NCBI GenBank assembly: GCA_038246545.1
Contig: JBBRVW010000001.1
Location: forward strand, 124,001-188,000
Direction of reading: 5' to 3'
Length of the DNA stretch: 64,000 bases
Source of the DNA: JBBRVW01 sp038246545
GTDB taxonomy: Bacteria > Actinomycetota > Actinomycetes > JACCUZ01
Shown: in pieces, positions 27,312 through 36,044 of the stretch
Layout of the letters: every line of letters starts with the position of its first letter
Position numbering within the stretch: position 1 is the stretch's first letter
Program-made: the position numbers and the translations under genes
The notes under the pieces: generated by a model
Database searches by the model: none
Told to the model about the DNA's origin: nothing
Seen by the model: the letters and a program-made list of their open reading frames with translations, nothing else

Positions 27312-28519
27312 CCACGCTGCGGGAGAACCTGCGCATCGCGCTGCGCGCCCTCCACGCCAACTGGTTCCGGGGGGTGCTCACGGCGCTGGGCATCGTCATC
27401 GGTGTGGGGTCGGTCATCACCGTGAACGCCGTCAGCGCCGGTGCGGCCAAGCAGGTGTCAGAGAGCATCCGGCGCCTCGGTGCGAACGTCGTGCTCGTCG
27501 ACGGCGAGTTCATCAACATCGGCCGCGGCCAGTCCGCCACCGAGCGGACCATCACCGCCGCGGACGTCTCGTCGATCGCGGCCCTCCCGATGGTCACCGC
27601 GGTGGCGCGCAGCCAGGACATGGAGAGCCTGACCGTGGCCGCCGGCCGCTACCGCACGACCACCTACCTGCTCGGCATCACCCCGTCGTACTCCGGCCTC
27701 TACAACCAGTCCGCCGCGGAGGGCCGGCTCATCGCCGGCAGCGACGTCGCCTTCGGGCGCAGCGTGATGGTCCTTGGGCTGGTCGCGGCGGACAAGCTCT
27801 TCCCTGGCCAGGACCCGCTCGGCAAGGTCGTGCGCGTGGGCAGCCACGAGTTCGAGGTCATCGGGGTGCAGGCCAAGAAGGGCAAGAACGGGGGGGAGAA
27901 CCTGGACAACAGGGTGTTCGTGCCCCTGCCGATCGTCACCGGTGTCCTGCTCGGCGGGGCCAACACCAAGAGCGTCGCCGTGCAGGTCCGCACCGAGGTC
28001 GACATCGGACCGGTGCAGGACCGGATCGGCGCCATCCTGCGGCGTCAGCACAACCTGCCCGCGTCCTACGCCGACGACTTCTCCACGGAGGACCAGGCGA
28101 GCACGGTCAAGGAGGCCCAGCAGGCCACCACGACCTTCCAGGCGTTGACCTTCGCCCTCGGCGGGATCTCGATGCTGGTCGGCGGGATCGGGATCATGAA
28201 CATGATGCTGGTGTCGGTGCGCGAACGGACGCGCGAGATCGGCATCCGCAAGTCGGTGGGTGCCACCCCCGGGACGGTGCAGGCGCAGTTCCTCATGGAG
28301 GCCGCCGTGCTCACCTCGCTTGCCGGCATCGCCGGAGTCGCCGCCGGACTGACCGCCACGCGCACGATCGGGGCCGTCCTCGGGTGGCAGACGGTGGTCA
28401 GCGCGCCGTCATTGGCCGTCGCGTTCCTCCTCGCCCTCGCGGTCGGGCTGTTCTTCGGCTACTACCCGGCCCGGCGGGCTGCGCGGCTCGACCCGATCGT
28501 GGCGCTGCAGACGCTCTGA
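27308..28519 (+). CDS. MacB-like FtsX-domain ABC permease
   Basis: 403 residues with the MacB fold: a first membrane helix (GVLTALGIVIGVGSVITVNAV), the extracellular core domain (residues about 45-260) and three C-terminal helices of the FtsX domain. The conserved TREIGIRKSVGATPG loop and the PARRAARLDPIVAL end are both present. GTG start overlapping the ATPase stop as GTGA. In this monoderm-type context it probably exports a peptide, lipid or antibiotic to the outside with the adaptor. No substrate or resistance gene is adjacent. Confidence 0.92.
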   Translation: MTTLRENLRIALRALHANWFRGVLTALGIVIGVGSVITVNAVSAGAAKQVSESIRRLGANVVLVDGEFINIGRGQSATERTITAADVSSIAALPMVTAVARSQDMESLTVAAGRYRTTTYLLGITPSYSGLYNQSAAEGRLIAGSDVAFGRSVMVLGLVAADKLFPGQDPLGKVVRVGSHEFEVIGVQAKKGKNGGENLDNRVFVPLPIVTGVLLGGANTKSVAVQVRTEVDIGPVQDRIGAILRRQHNLPASYADDFSTEDQASTVKEAQQATTTFQALTFALGGISMLVGGIGIMNMMLVSVRERTREIGIRKSVGATPGTVQAQFLMEAAVLTSLAGIAGVAAGLTATRTIGAVLGWQTVVSAPSLAVAFLLALAVGLFFGYYPARRAARLDPIVALQTL

Positions 28520-28573
28520 GCCCGCGCGCTCTCGCGCGTCGCATCGGGCGACCCCTTCGGTGCCATGAAAAAC

Positions 28574-28639
28574 GATCTTGGTCCTGCCGGCCGACGGACC
28601 GGGCGCAGGATCTTGGCGACATGACCTGAATGATCTTGG
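28574..28639. repeat. Three direct copies of GATCTTGG in a convergent gap
   Basis: The 177-base gap between the convergent permease and DUF4143 genes holds GATCTTGG at 28574-28581, 28609-28616 and 28632-28639, all in the same orientation, with 35 and 23 bases between starts. TCCTGC and GCAGGA between the first two copies could also pair. No gene is seen. The function is unknown; it may be a dispersed intergenic repeat. Confidence 0.4.
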
Positions 28640-28696
28640 ATTTCGGTGGCCGGACTTCCGGCTCCCACGCACCGGTCCCGCCCAGAGCCGACGACG

Positions 28697-29959
28697 TCAA
28701 GGTCCGAGGCAGCCGAGTGGCAGGACGACAACCCCATCTGCGCGACGGTAGCCATACTCGGTTCCGGTGATCACCGCTAAAGCGGCGGGAGGACGGGTGA
28801 CGCGCGTCGTGGCCATCCGGATCAACGCGGCAGCAGCCTCATCCACCAGGTCTCCCCCCAGCTTGACCTCGAATGCGGCCCAGGCCCCGTTCGGCTGCTC
28901 GACGACGAGATCCACCTCGAGGTCGCCCGCCCGCTCTCGATAGTGGAAGACATGCCAGTCCTGGGCCTCGGCATAGATCCGCAAGTCCCTTGCAGCGAGC
29001 GACTCGAACAGGAAACCCAGGGTGTCGAGGTCACCCATCAGCCGATCGGGAGAGCAATCCATCAAGCTGGCTGCCAACGACGGATCGACAAGATGCCGCT
29101 TCGGGACGCTGATCAATCGGCTGCGCGAGCGCAGAGACGGGCCCCATGCGTCGAGCTCATCGACGATCATCATGCGCCGCAGCGCGCGCAGGTAGGGCTC
29201 CGCTGACCAGCGGGTCGGGCCGTCTCCGCCGTCGTCGGTCCCGCCACCAACAGCACGGTCGATGATGGTGCTCAACCGGGCGGGGTGAGCAGTCGACTGG
29301 GCATAGGCGAGAAGAAATCGCCGGACGAGGCGTGGGTCTCGACGCGCGCCGGATACGACGTCGATGTCGTGCTCGATGATGGTGTCGAGGTAGTCCCGCA
29401 CGTACTGCATGGCGATGGCGGAGTCAGCCCCCAGCAGCCGCGGCCATCCCCCGATCACGATGCGTTCTGTGTAGGCCTTCAGATCGAGTCCGCAACGTGA
29501 GGCGTTGGGTGCCTCCCCGCTCATCAACGCAACGAGGGATACCTCGCCCGACGAGTGGCCTTGTTCGAACAGGCTCATGGGGCGCATCCGCATGACACTG
29601 AATCGCCCGGCTCCAGAGTGCCTGGGGACGTCGTCGTTCGGGGTTGCCGATCCGGTGAGGATGAACTGGCCCGCGGACGAACGGTCGTCCACGGATCGCC
29701 GCACTGCGTCCCACACCCGCGGTTCGCGTTGCCACTCGTCGATCAGCCGAGGAACCGGACCACCGAGGATCAGCCGCGGGTCGATGGTGGCCGTACGGAG
29801 CGCGTCGACGTCGACGTCGAGGAGCACCTCACTGCCGGCTCGTTGTCGAGCGGTCGCAGTCTTCCCGCACGCCTTCGGCCCCTCGATGACGACCGCGCCA
29901 AGCGCCGACAGGAGGTCATTGAGCTGAGCGTCTGCGAGCCGGGGAAGGTAGCTGACCAC
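28697..29959 (-). CDS. AAA ATPase with DUF4143 C-terminal domain
   Basis: About 420 residues. The N-terminal AAA_14-like domain has Walker A GPKACGKT, a Walker B-like strand (VPRLIDEWQ) and a sensor-like ILTGSATP. The C-terminal DUF4143 domain resembles PD-(D/E)XK nucleases (LEVDLVVEQ then AFEVKLGG with D, E and K in order). Relatives are common, often solitary, and of unknown role. I place the start at the GTG at 29959 because AGGAGGGA lies 6-7 bases upstream; the annotated frame reaches back to a TTG at 29995 inside a repeat array. By eye it is less GC-extreme than its neighbours, which fits transfer. It is convergent with the exporter operon. Confidence 0.85.
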   Translation of the reverse strand: MVSYLPRLADAQLNDLLSALGAVVIEGPKACGKTATARQRAGSEVLLDVDVDALRTATIDPRLILGGPVPRLIDEWQREPRVWDAVRRSVDDRSSAGQFILTGSATPNDDVPRHSGAGRFSVMRMRPMSLFEQGHSSGEVSLVALMSGEAPNASRCGLDLKAYTERIVIGGWPRLLGADSAIAMQYVRDYLDTIIEHDIDVVSGARRDPRLVRRFLLAYAQSTAHPARLSTIIDRAVGGGTDDGGDGPTRWSAEPYLRALRRMMIVDELDAWGPSLRSRSRLISVPKRHLVDPSLAASLMDCSPDRLMGDLDTLGFLFESLAARDLRIYAEAQDWHVFHYRERAGDLEVDLVVEQPNGAWAAFEVKLGGDLVDEAAAALIRMATTRVTRPPAALAVITGTEYGYRRADGVVVLPLGCLGP

Positions 29960-29982
29960 CAGCCATCCCTCCTGCATACGGA

Positions 29983-30042
29983 CTACATCGCGCAACTATC
30001 GTAGCCTACATATCGCAACATCTATGACCTACACTGCGCAAC
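29983..30042. repeat. Three 14-bp direct repeats on an exact 23-bp period, upstream of the DUF4143 ATPase
   Basis: CTACATCGCGCAAC (29983-29996), CTACATATCGCAAC (30006-30019) and CTACACTGCGCAAC (30029-30042) start exactly 23 bases apart; CTACA and GCAAC are invariant. A degenerate fourth start (CTGCAT) appears at 30052, also in register. The array ends 24 bases before the ATPase start on the minus strand, where an operator or promoter would lie. The 23-bp period is about two helical turns, so a protein could bind all copies on one face. The likely role is regulation of the ATPase gene, perhaps by its own product. Confidence 0.7.
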
Positions 30043-30387
30043 CCAGTCAGCCTGCATCCGCGCGCGGCTCCTGCGCTGTGGACAACTCACCTCGCGTGAG
30101 CTTCAACGGCTTCGGCACCCCTCGGCAAACCCACCCCGACTGGTCGCGGTGCGGCTCGCGCGGGGCGCCGAAGGCGGCGACAGTTGTGGCGAGGCCGGCG
30201 CGGGAACAGGCAAGCCGCACCCGGACGCCGGCGGTCGCACCCACCTCCTCGGGCGTGCGCGACGCCGGAGTGCACGTCTCTGCGCAGTCGGGCGAGCGAC
30301 CCGATGCGATTTCTTGCGGACTAGGTGCAGACTTCCTGATCTTGAACGGGGTTAAACGCGCAGGTCACAGCACTAGGACCAGCGCCG
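30043..30387. other. Intergenic stretch without a recognisable gene
   Basis: These 345 bases lie between the repeat array and ychF. The open frames crossing it lack family features and ribosome-binding sites. The right part is A/T-richer and contains GATCTTG at about 30340, similar to the repeat at 28574-28639. Confidence 0.4.
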
Positions 30388-31479
30388 TCAGACGTTGAAG
30401 CGGAACTCCACGACGTCGCCGTCGGCCATCACGTAGTCCTTGCCCTCGATGCGTACCTTGCCGCGGGACTTGGCCTCGTTCATCGAGCCGGCGTCGACGA
30501 GGTCGTCGAAGGACACGACCTCGGCCTTGATGAAGCCGCGCTGGAAATCGGTGTGGATGACTCCGGCGGCCTGTGGGGCGGTGGCGCCGACCGGGATGGT
30601 CCAGGCGCGCGCCTCCTTCGGGCCCGCCGTCAGGTAGGTCTGCAGACCGAGGGCGCGGAAGCCGACGTGCGCGAGCTGGTCGAGCCCGGACTCGTCCTGG
30701 CCGAGGGACTGCAGCAGCTCGAGCGCTTCCTCGGCCGGCAGCTCGGCGAGCTCGGACTCGACCTTCGCGTCGAGGAAGATCGCCTCCGCCGGGGCCACCA
30801 GGGCCTGCATCTCGTCCTTGAACGCGGTGTCGCCGAGCTCGTCCTCGTCGAGGTTGAAGACGTAGAGGAACGGCTTGGCGATGAGCAGGTGCAGCTCGCG
30901 CAGGTCGGCGGCCTCGATACCGGCGGCAGCCGCGCCGGCGTACAGCGTGGTGCCGCCCTGCAGCAGCTCGGTCGCCTTCTGCGCAGCGACCAGCTGGCCG
31001 GCCTTGTCCTTGTCCTTCGCGAGCCGGGACTCCTTCTCCAGCCGCGGCAGCGCCTTCTCGAGGGTCTGCAGGTCGGCCAGGATCAGCTCGGTGTTGATGG
31101 TCTCGATGTCGGACTTCGGCGACACCTCGCCGTCGACGTGCACGACGTTGGGGTCGCGGAAGGCGCGGATCACCTGGCAGATCGCGTCGCTCTCGCGGAT
31201 GTTCGCGAGGAACTTGTTGCCCAGACCCTCGCCCTCGCTGGCGCCGCGGACGATGCCGGCGATGTCGACGAACGACACGGTGGCCGGGATGACCTTGGCG
31301 CTGGAGAACACGCCGGCCAGCACGGCCAGCCGCGGGTCGGGGACCCCGACGACGCCGACGTTCGGCTCGATCGTCGCGAACGGGTAGTTCGCGGCGAGCA
31401 CGTCGTTCTTCGTCAGGGCGTTGAAGAGCGTCGACTTCCCGACGTTGGGCAGTCCGACGATCCCGATGCTGAGGCTCAC
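30388..31479 (-). CDS. ychF: Ribosome-binding P-loop NTPase YchF (OLA1 family)
   Basis: About 363 residues. G1 is GLPNVGKST, followed by NYPFATIEPNVGVV (switch region), the G3 region FVDIAGIVRGASEGEGLGNKFL and the coiled-coil insertion. The TGS-like C-terminal domain ends in GDVVEFRFNV. Members hydrolyse ATP rather than GTP, bind ribosomes and are linked to redox stress responses. Of two GTG codons at the beginning I prefer the second (31479), which gives the standard MSLSIGIVGLPNVGKST start with GGAG just before it; the first (31488) would add three residues. It is a single gene, divergent from rmuC. Confidence 0.94.
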   Translation of the reverse strand: MSLSIGIVGLPNVGKSTLFNALTKNDVLAANYPFATIEPNVGVVGVPDPRLAVLAGVFSSAKVIPATVSFVDIAGIVRGASEGEGLGNKFLANIRESDAICQVIRAFRDPNVVHVDGEVSPKSDIETINTELILADLQTLEKALPRLEKESRLAKDKDKAGQLVAAQKATELLQGGTTLYAGAAAAGIEAADLRELHLLIAKPFLYVFNLDEDELGDTAFKDEMQALVAPAEAIFLDAKVESELAELPAEEALELLQSLGQDESGLDQLAHVGFRALGLQTYLTAGPKEARAWTIPVGATAPQAAGVIHTDFQRGFIKAEVVSFDDLVDAGSMNEAKSRGKVRIEGKDYVMADGDVVEFRFNV

Positions 31480-31583
31480 GGGCTCCACGGTACGGGGGTG
31501 CGGCCCGTCCTCCGAATCGACGACGCCCCCGCCCCGGGCCCGATCTCCCGGGTTGTGTCCGGGGTCTCCCCCACCCTGGGGAC

Positions 31584-32726
31584 ATGGAGATCGCCCTGCT
31601 GATCACCGGCCTCGCCCTCGGCGCCGCCCTCGGCTTCCTCGTCGCCCGGGCGAGCTCAGCCGGGGCCGGCGTCGAGGTCCGGGTCCTGCGCGAGCGGCTG
31701 GCCGCCGCCGACACCCTTGCCGGCCGCCGCGACGACGTCGCCGTCACCGTCGCCCCGCTGCGTGACGCGCTGGGCAAGGTCGAGACCCACCTGCGGGTCC
31801 TCGAGCACGACCGGGTCGCCGCCTACAGCGCGCTGACCGAGCAGGTCCAGGCCTTGTCCTCCACCGGCGAGGGGCTCCGCGACCAGACCCGGTCCCTGGT
31901 CACTGCGCTGCGCGCGCCCCAGGCCCGCGGCCGCTGGGGCGAGATGCAGCTGCGTCGCGTCGTCGAGCTGGCCGGCATGGTCGAGCACTGCGACTTCAGC
32001 GAGCAGGAGTCGGTCACCGGCGACGAGGGCACCCTGCGTCCCGACCTCGTCGTCCGGCTGGCGGGCGGCAAGCGGGTCGTGGTCGACGCCAAGGTGTCCC
32101 TCGCCGCCTACCTCGACGCAGCCGAGTCGAGCGACCCCGACGTGATCGAGGATCGGATGCGGGCCCACACCCGGCACCTGCGCGAGCACGTCAAGGGCCT
32201 GGCGGCGAAGGAGTACTGGCGGTCCTTCGAGCCCACGCCGGAGTTCGTGGTGCTCTTCGTACCGGGTGACTCCTTCCTCGCCCCCGCCCTCGAGCGCGAC
32301 CCGCAGCTGCTCGAGGACGCGATGGCCCAGCGGGTGTTCCTGACCACGCCGACCACGCTGATCGCGATGCTGCGCACCATCTCCTACGCCTGGCAGCAGG
32401 AGGCGCTCACCGAGCACGCGCGGTCCGTGTTCGAGATCGGGCGCGAGCTCTACCGCCGGCTGGGCACCCTCGGCGAGCACGTCGACAAGCTGGGACGCAC
32501 CCTCAACCGCTCGGTCGACGACTACAACAAGGTGGTCGGGTCGCTGGAGCGCACCGTGCTGGTGCAGGCCCGCCGGATGGCCGAGCTGCAGGTCACCGAC
32601 GCCGACCTGGTGGCACCGGAGCCGGTGGTGGCCACCACCCGCCGGCTCAGCGCGCCGGACCTGCTGTCCCCGGATGAGGAGGACGACGGCCCCGACGAGT
32701 GGCAGCTGCGGTACGCGGCTCGGTGA
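31584..32726 (+). CDS. rmuC: DNA recombination protein RmuC
   Basis: 380 residues. An N-terminal hydrophobic helix (MEIALLITGLALGAALGFLV) is followed by a coiled coil (residues 30-110). The RmuC nuclease-like domain follows: ARGRWGEMQLRRVVELAGM, RPDLVVRLAGGKRVVVDAK, the PEFVVLFVPGDSFL segment and LIAMLRTISYAWQQE. RmuC limits inversions and rearrangements at repeats; the D-V-D-A-K segment fits the PD-(D/E)XK-like core proposed for the family. It is divergent from ychF. Confidence 0.92.
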   Translation: MEIALLITGLALGAALGFLVARASSAGAGVEVRVLRERLAAADTLAGRRDDVAVTVAPLRDALGKVETHLRVLEHDRVAAYSALTEQVQALSSTGEGLRDQTRSLVTALRAPQARGRWGEMQLRRVVELAGMVEHCDFSEQESVTGDEGTLRPDLVVRLAGGKRVVVDAKVSLAAYLDAAESSDPDVIEDRMRAHTRHLREHVKGLAAKEYWRSFEPTPEFVVLFVPGDSFLAPALERDPQLLEDAMAQRVFLTTPTTLIAMLRTISYAWQQEALTEHARSVFEIGRELYRRLGTLGEHVDKLGRTLNRSVDDYNKVVGSLERTVLVQARRMAELQVTDADLVAPEPVVATTRRLSAPDLLSPDEEDDGPDEWQLRYAAR

Positions 32727-32736
32727 TCGGCAGCCG

Positions 32737-32928
32737 TCAGACGAGGACCACGACGAGGATGCCCAGCAGACCCAGGACCATCAGCCCGAGCCAGGTGAAC
32801 GCGAGCACCCGAGCCACGGTCCGGCGCCGGTCCTGCTGCCGCGACAGCGCTGCCGCGAACGCGACCCCCTGACCGTCGGCGGTGCTCCGGCTGAGCCCGA
32901 TCAGGTCCAGGTCCCCACCATCTGCCAT
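32737..32928 (-). CDS. Small single-pass membrane protein, hypothetical
   Basis: 63 residues from the ATG at 32928: a polar N-terminal half (MADGGDLDLIGLSRSTADGQ, then FAAALSRQQDRRRTVAR) and a C-terminal membrane helix LAFTWLGLMVLGLLGILVVVLV ending the protein. The stop lies 10 bases from the rmuC stop, in convergent orientation. No family is recognised. The basic stretch before the helix places the N-terminus in the cytoplasm. Confidence 0.6.
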   Translation of the reverse strand: MADGGDLDLIGLSRSTADGQGVAFAAALSRQQDRRRTVARVLAFTWLGLMVLGLLGILVVVLV

Positions 32929-33061
32929 CCCGCCATCGTGGCGCACCGCACGGGCTCCCGGGGGGACCCGGCCGGGCTCGGCGCGGCCGCCCCGGCACCG
33001 CACCGCGCAGCGCCGGGCGTGTCTGCCGGGGGCGCGGGTCCGGCCGACCTACCGTGAGCGG

Positions 33062-33583
33062 GTGACCATCACGACCGGCACGGACGGCACCCCTCTGCTC
33101 GAGGTCGAGTCCGAGCCGACGACGCGCTCCACGCAGCCGCCGGCCGCCGGGGCGCCGTTCGTCGTGACGGCGCCGGCCGCCAGCACTCCCGGCCTGGTGG
33201 CCCGCGCGCGCACCGACGGCGTGACCGGTCCGGCCGTGGCCGCGCTGTCCGCGTTCCTGGTGCTCGGCGGGGCACTGCTCGACCTGCGACGCGACGCGAC
33301 GCCCGGCCTCGGCACCGGCCTCGCGGTCGCGATCGTCGCGCTCGCCGCCCCGGCCGTCGTCCGGTTCCGGTCGCTGCTGACCGCAGCCGTCCTGCCGCCG
33401 CTGCTGGTCACGGCGGCGACCACGCTGATAGCCCGGCTCAGCGGCAACAACCGCGGCCTGCGCGAGCTCGTCCTCGACGTCGGCACCACCCTGGCGCTCT
33501 CCGCGCCGCTGCTCTTCGGCGCCACGGCGCTCGCGCTCCTCGTGGTGCTGGTGCGCCTCGTGCGTCGCCTCGTCACCGGGTGA
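33062..33583 (+). CDS. Four-helix membrane protein, DUF6542-like
   Basis: About 173 residues from a GTG at 33062 (VTITTGTDGTPLLEVES). The first 50 residues are Thr/Pro/Ala-rich and polar. Four hydrophobic segments follow: AVAALSAFLVLGGALLDL, GTGLAVAIVALAAPAVV, a LLTAAVLPPLLVTAATTLIA helix and the last near the C-terminus, with RFRS before the PPLL helix. The arrangement resembles actinobacterial DUF6542 proteins, whose role is unknown. The upstream frame extends to 32882 but overlaps the divergent small gene and is Arg/Pro-rich, so the GTG is preferred despite a weak ribosome-binding site. Confidence 0.65.
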   Translation: MTITTGTDGTPLLEVESEPTTRSTQPPAAGAPFVVTAPAASTPGLVARARTDGVTGPAVAALSAFLVLGGALLDLRRDATPGLGTGLAVAIVALAAPAVVRFRSLLTAAVLPPLLVTAATTLIARLSGNNRGLRELVLDVGTTLALSAPLLFGATALALLVVLVRLVRRLVTG

Positions 33584-33748
33584 CCGGCCCCCCCCTTCTC
33601 CCCGACGAGCCGGGGTCCCCGACCGGGTCAGCACGCCCCGCGAAGGGTGCGGGTCGTCGAGGTGGCCGCCCAGGTCGAGCGCAGCGAGCCGGACCTGGTT
33701 CAGCTGGGGCCGTTCCAGCCCGGCTGACCGGACCGGCGTCGGCCCGGA

Positions 33749-34717
33749 TCAGGCAGGGACGCCGGCGCTCTTCATGTCGCGGCGCAGCTCCGGCGGGAGC
33801 GCGAAGAGCAGGCTCTCCTCCGCCGACCGGACCTCCTGCACGTCGCCGTAGCCGCGCTCGGCGAGCCAGTCGAGCACACCGCGCACCAGGATCTCGGGCA
33901 CCGACGCACCGCTGGTGACCCCGACGGCCGAGACACCGTCGAGCCACGCGTCCTCCAGCTCCGAGGCCTTGTCGACCAGCTTGCTGGCCGTGGCACCGCA
34001 CTCCAGTGCCACCTCGACGAGGCGCACGGAGTTGGAGGAGTTCGTCGACCCGACGACGATCACGAGGTCGGCACCGACGGAGATCTCCTTCACCGCGACC
34101 TGGCGGTTCTGCGTGGCGTAGCAGATGTCGTCGCTGGGCGGGTCCATCAGCGCGGGGAACCTCTCCCGCAGCCTGCGCACCGTCTCGAGGGTCTCGTCGA
34201 CCGACAGCGTGGTCTGTGACAGCCAGGCGACCTTCTGCGGGTCGCGGACCTGGATGTTGTCCACGTCGTCGGGACCGTCGACGAGGTGGATGTGCTCCGG
34301 CGCCTCGCCGGTCGTGCCGACGACCTCCTCGTGGCCCTCGTGGCCGATGAGCAGGATGTCGACGTCGTCGGCGGCGAACCGCCGCGCCTCGTGGTGGACC
34401 TTCGTGACCAGCGGGCAGGTGGCGTCGATCGTCTTCAACGAGCGGGCCCGTGCCTCCTCGTGCACCACCGGGGCGACGCCGTGAGCAGAGAAGACGACCG
34501 TGGCGCCCTCGGGCACCTCGTCGTTCTCCTCGACGAACACCGCGCCGCGCTGCTGCAGCGTCTCGACGACGTGCTTGTTGTGGACGATCTGCTTGCGCAC
34601 GTAGACGGGGGCGCCATAGGTCTCGAGCGCCTTCTCGACCGTGATGACCGCCCGGTCGACACCTGCGCAGTAGCCACGCGGGGCGGCGAGCAGGACACGA
34701 CGGGGACTGTCAGTCAT
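33749..34717 (-). CDS. ispH: 4-hydroxy-3-methylbut-2-enyl diphosphate reductase IspH
   Basis: Last enzyme of the MEP isoprenoid pathway, making IPP and DMAPP. 322 residues from the ATG at 34717. The three cysteines that hold the iron-sulfur cluster are present: Cys17 (PRGYCAGV), Cys101 (DATCPLVTK) and Cys199 (DDICYATQNRQ). Active-site elements SAHG, HEGHEEVVGT, QTTLS and SSNSVRL are intact. Upstream in-frame ATGs at 34726 and 34759 are possible, but the chosen one gives the family start. It is divergent from xseA across about 90 bases. The uppS gene at 56 kb uses the pathway's products. Confidence 0.95.
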   Translation of the reverse strand: MTDSPRRVLLAAPRGYCAGVDRAVITVEKALETYGAPVYVRKQIVHNKHVVETLQQRGAVFVEENDEVPEGATVVFSAHGVAPVVHEEARARSLKTIDATCPLVTKVHHEARRFAADDVDILLIGHEGHEEVVGTTGEAPEHIHLVDGPDDVDNIQVRDPQKVAWLSQTTLSVDETLETVRRLRERFPALMDPPSDDICYATQNRQVAVKEISVGADLVIVVGSTNSSNSVRLVEVALECGATASKLVDKASELEDAWLDGVSAVGVTSGASVPEILVRGVLDWLAERGYGDVQEVRSAEESLLFALPPELRRDMKSAGVPA

Positions 34718-34804
34718 GCCGACCATGGTAGGTCGCGCAGGTGCGGCCGGCCGAACCACGCGTGTGAGCAGGGCGACAGCCGGGGGCGCAGGTAGCGTGG
34801 TCGG

Positions 34805-36043
34805 GTGCCGCTGGAGACCTCACCCGAGCAGCCGGTCCCCGTCCGCAGGGTGAGCCAGCTGATGGCGCAGTGGATCGGCCAGCTCGGTTACGTCTGGGTC
34901 GAGGGTCAGGTCGCCCAGCTGTCCCGCCGCCCCGGGCAGCGCACGGCGTTCCTCACGCTGCGCGACCCCAGCGCCGACATGTCGCTCACCGTCACCTGCT
35001 CGGTAGCCCTGCTCGACGGCCCGGCCAAGGGCCTGGTCGAGGGTGCGCACGTCGTGGTCCACGCACGGCCGCAGTTCTTCGCGACCCGGGGCACGCTCTC
35101 GCTGGCCGCCGACCAGGTCCGTCAGGTCGGCGTCGGCGAGCTGCTCGCCCGGCTGGAGCAGCTGCGGTCGGTGCTGGCGCAGGAAGGGTTGTTCGCCGCC
35201 GACCGCAAGCGCCCGCTGCCCTGCCTTCCCGGGGTGGTCGGCGTGGTGTGCGGGCGCGCGTCCGCCGCGGAGAAGGACGTCGTCGAGAACGGCCGCCGGC
35301 GCTGGCCGGCCGTGCGGTTCCGGGTCGAGGAGGTGGCGGTGCAGGGCACCAGCGCGGTCACCGAGGTCATCGAGGCGCTGCGCCGGCTCGACGCCGACCC
35401 CGAGGTCGACGTGATCGTGGTGACCCGTGGTGGCGGTTCGCTGGAGGACCTGCTGCCGTTCTCCAACGAGGCGCTCGTGCGCGCGGTCGCGGCCTGCCGC
35501 ACCCCCGTGGTCAGCGCGATCGGCCACGAGAGCGACACCCCGCTGCTGGACCTGGTGGCAGACGTCCGGGCGTCCACCCCGACCGACGCCGCGAAGAGGG
35601 TCGTGCCGGACGTCGCCGAAGAGCTCGACCGGGTCGCGCAGCTCCGCCGCCGCACCGAGTCGGCCGTCCGCGCCCTGATAGAGCGCGAGTCGGACGCGCT
35701 ACGCGCGATCCGCAGCCGACCGGTGCTCGCCGACCCGCACAACCTCCTGGTGCCGCGCCAGGACGAGGTGTCCGCGCTGCGTGACCGCAGCCGTCGGGTC
35801 CTGTCCGCCGCCCTGGACCGCGCCGGGGACAACCTCGCGCACACGGGCGCCCGCGTGACAGCCCTCTCGCCGGCCGCGACCCTGCAGCGCGGGTACGCCG
35901 TGCTGCAGCACCACGACGGCCGGGTCGTCCGCCGGGCCGTCGACGTGGCACCCGGCGACCTGCTGCGCGCCCGGCTGGGCGAGGGCGAGGTCGCCGTCAC
36001 GGTCGCGGACGCCGCGGCTGCCGCCCCCGACGCCGGACCGTAG
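34805..36043 (+). CDS. xseA: Exodeoxyribonuclease VII large subunit
   Basis: 412 residues, starting at a GTG. The N-terminal OB-fold (residues 10-100, with YVWVEGQVAQLSRRPGQRTAFLTLRD) binds DNA. The catalytic domain carries LPCLPGVVGVVCGRASAAEKDV, DVIVVTRGGGSLEDLLPF, then VVSAIGHESDTPLLDLVADVRASTPTDAA. The coiled-coil region and the LQRGYAVLQ end follow. With XseB it degrades single-stranded DNA from both ends. xseB begins one base after the stop, the usual operon pair. Confidence 0.95.
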   Translation: MPLETSPEQPVPVRRVSQLMAQWIGQLGYVWVEGQVAQLSRRPGQRTAFLTLRDPSADMSLTVTCSVALLDGPAKGLVEGAHVVVHARPQFFATRGTLSLAADQVRQVGVGELLARLEQLRSVLAQEGLFAADRKRPLPCLPGVVGVVCGRASAAEKDVVENGRRRWPAVRFRVEEVAVQGTSAVTEVIEALRRLDADPEVDVIVVTRGGGSLEDLLPFSNEALVRAVAACRTPVVSAIGHESDTPLLDLVADVRASTPTDAAKRVVPDVAEELDRVAQLRRRTESAVRALIERESDALRAIRSRPVLADPHNLLVPRQDEVSALRDRSRRVLSAALDRAGDNLAHTGARVTALSPAATLQRGYAVLQHHDGRVVRRAVDVAPGDLLRARLGEGEVAVTVADAAAAAPDAGP

Positions 36044-36044
36044 G

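Noticed and set aside
33584..33748. Protein-like end VRVVEVAAQVERSEPDLVQL in frame after the DUF6542-like stop
   Set aside because: It has no start codon with support and only about 25 codons; it may be an extension remnant but cannot be shown.
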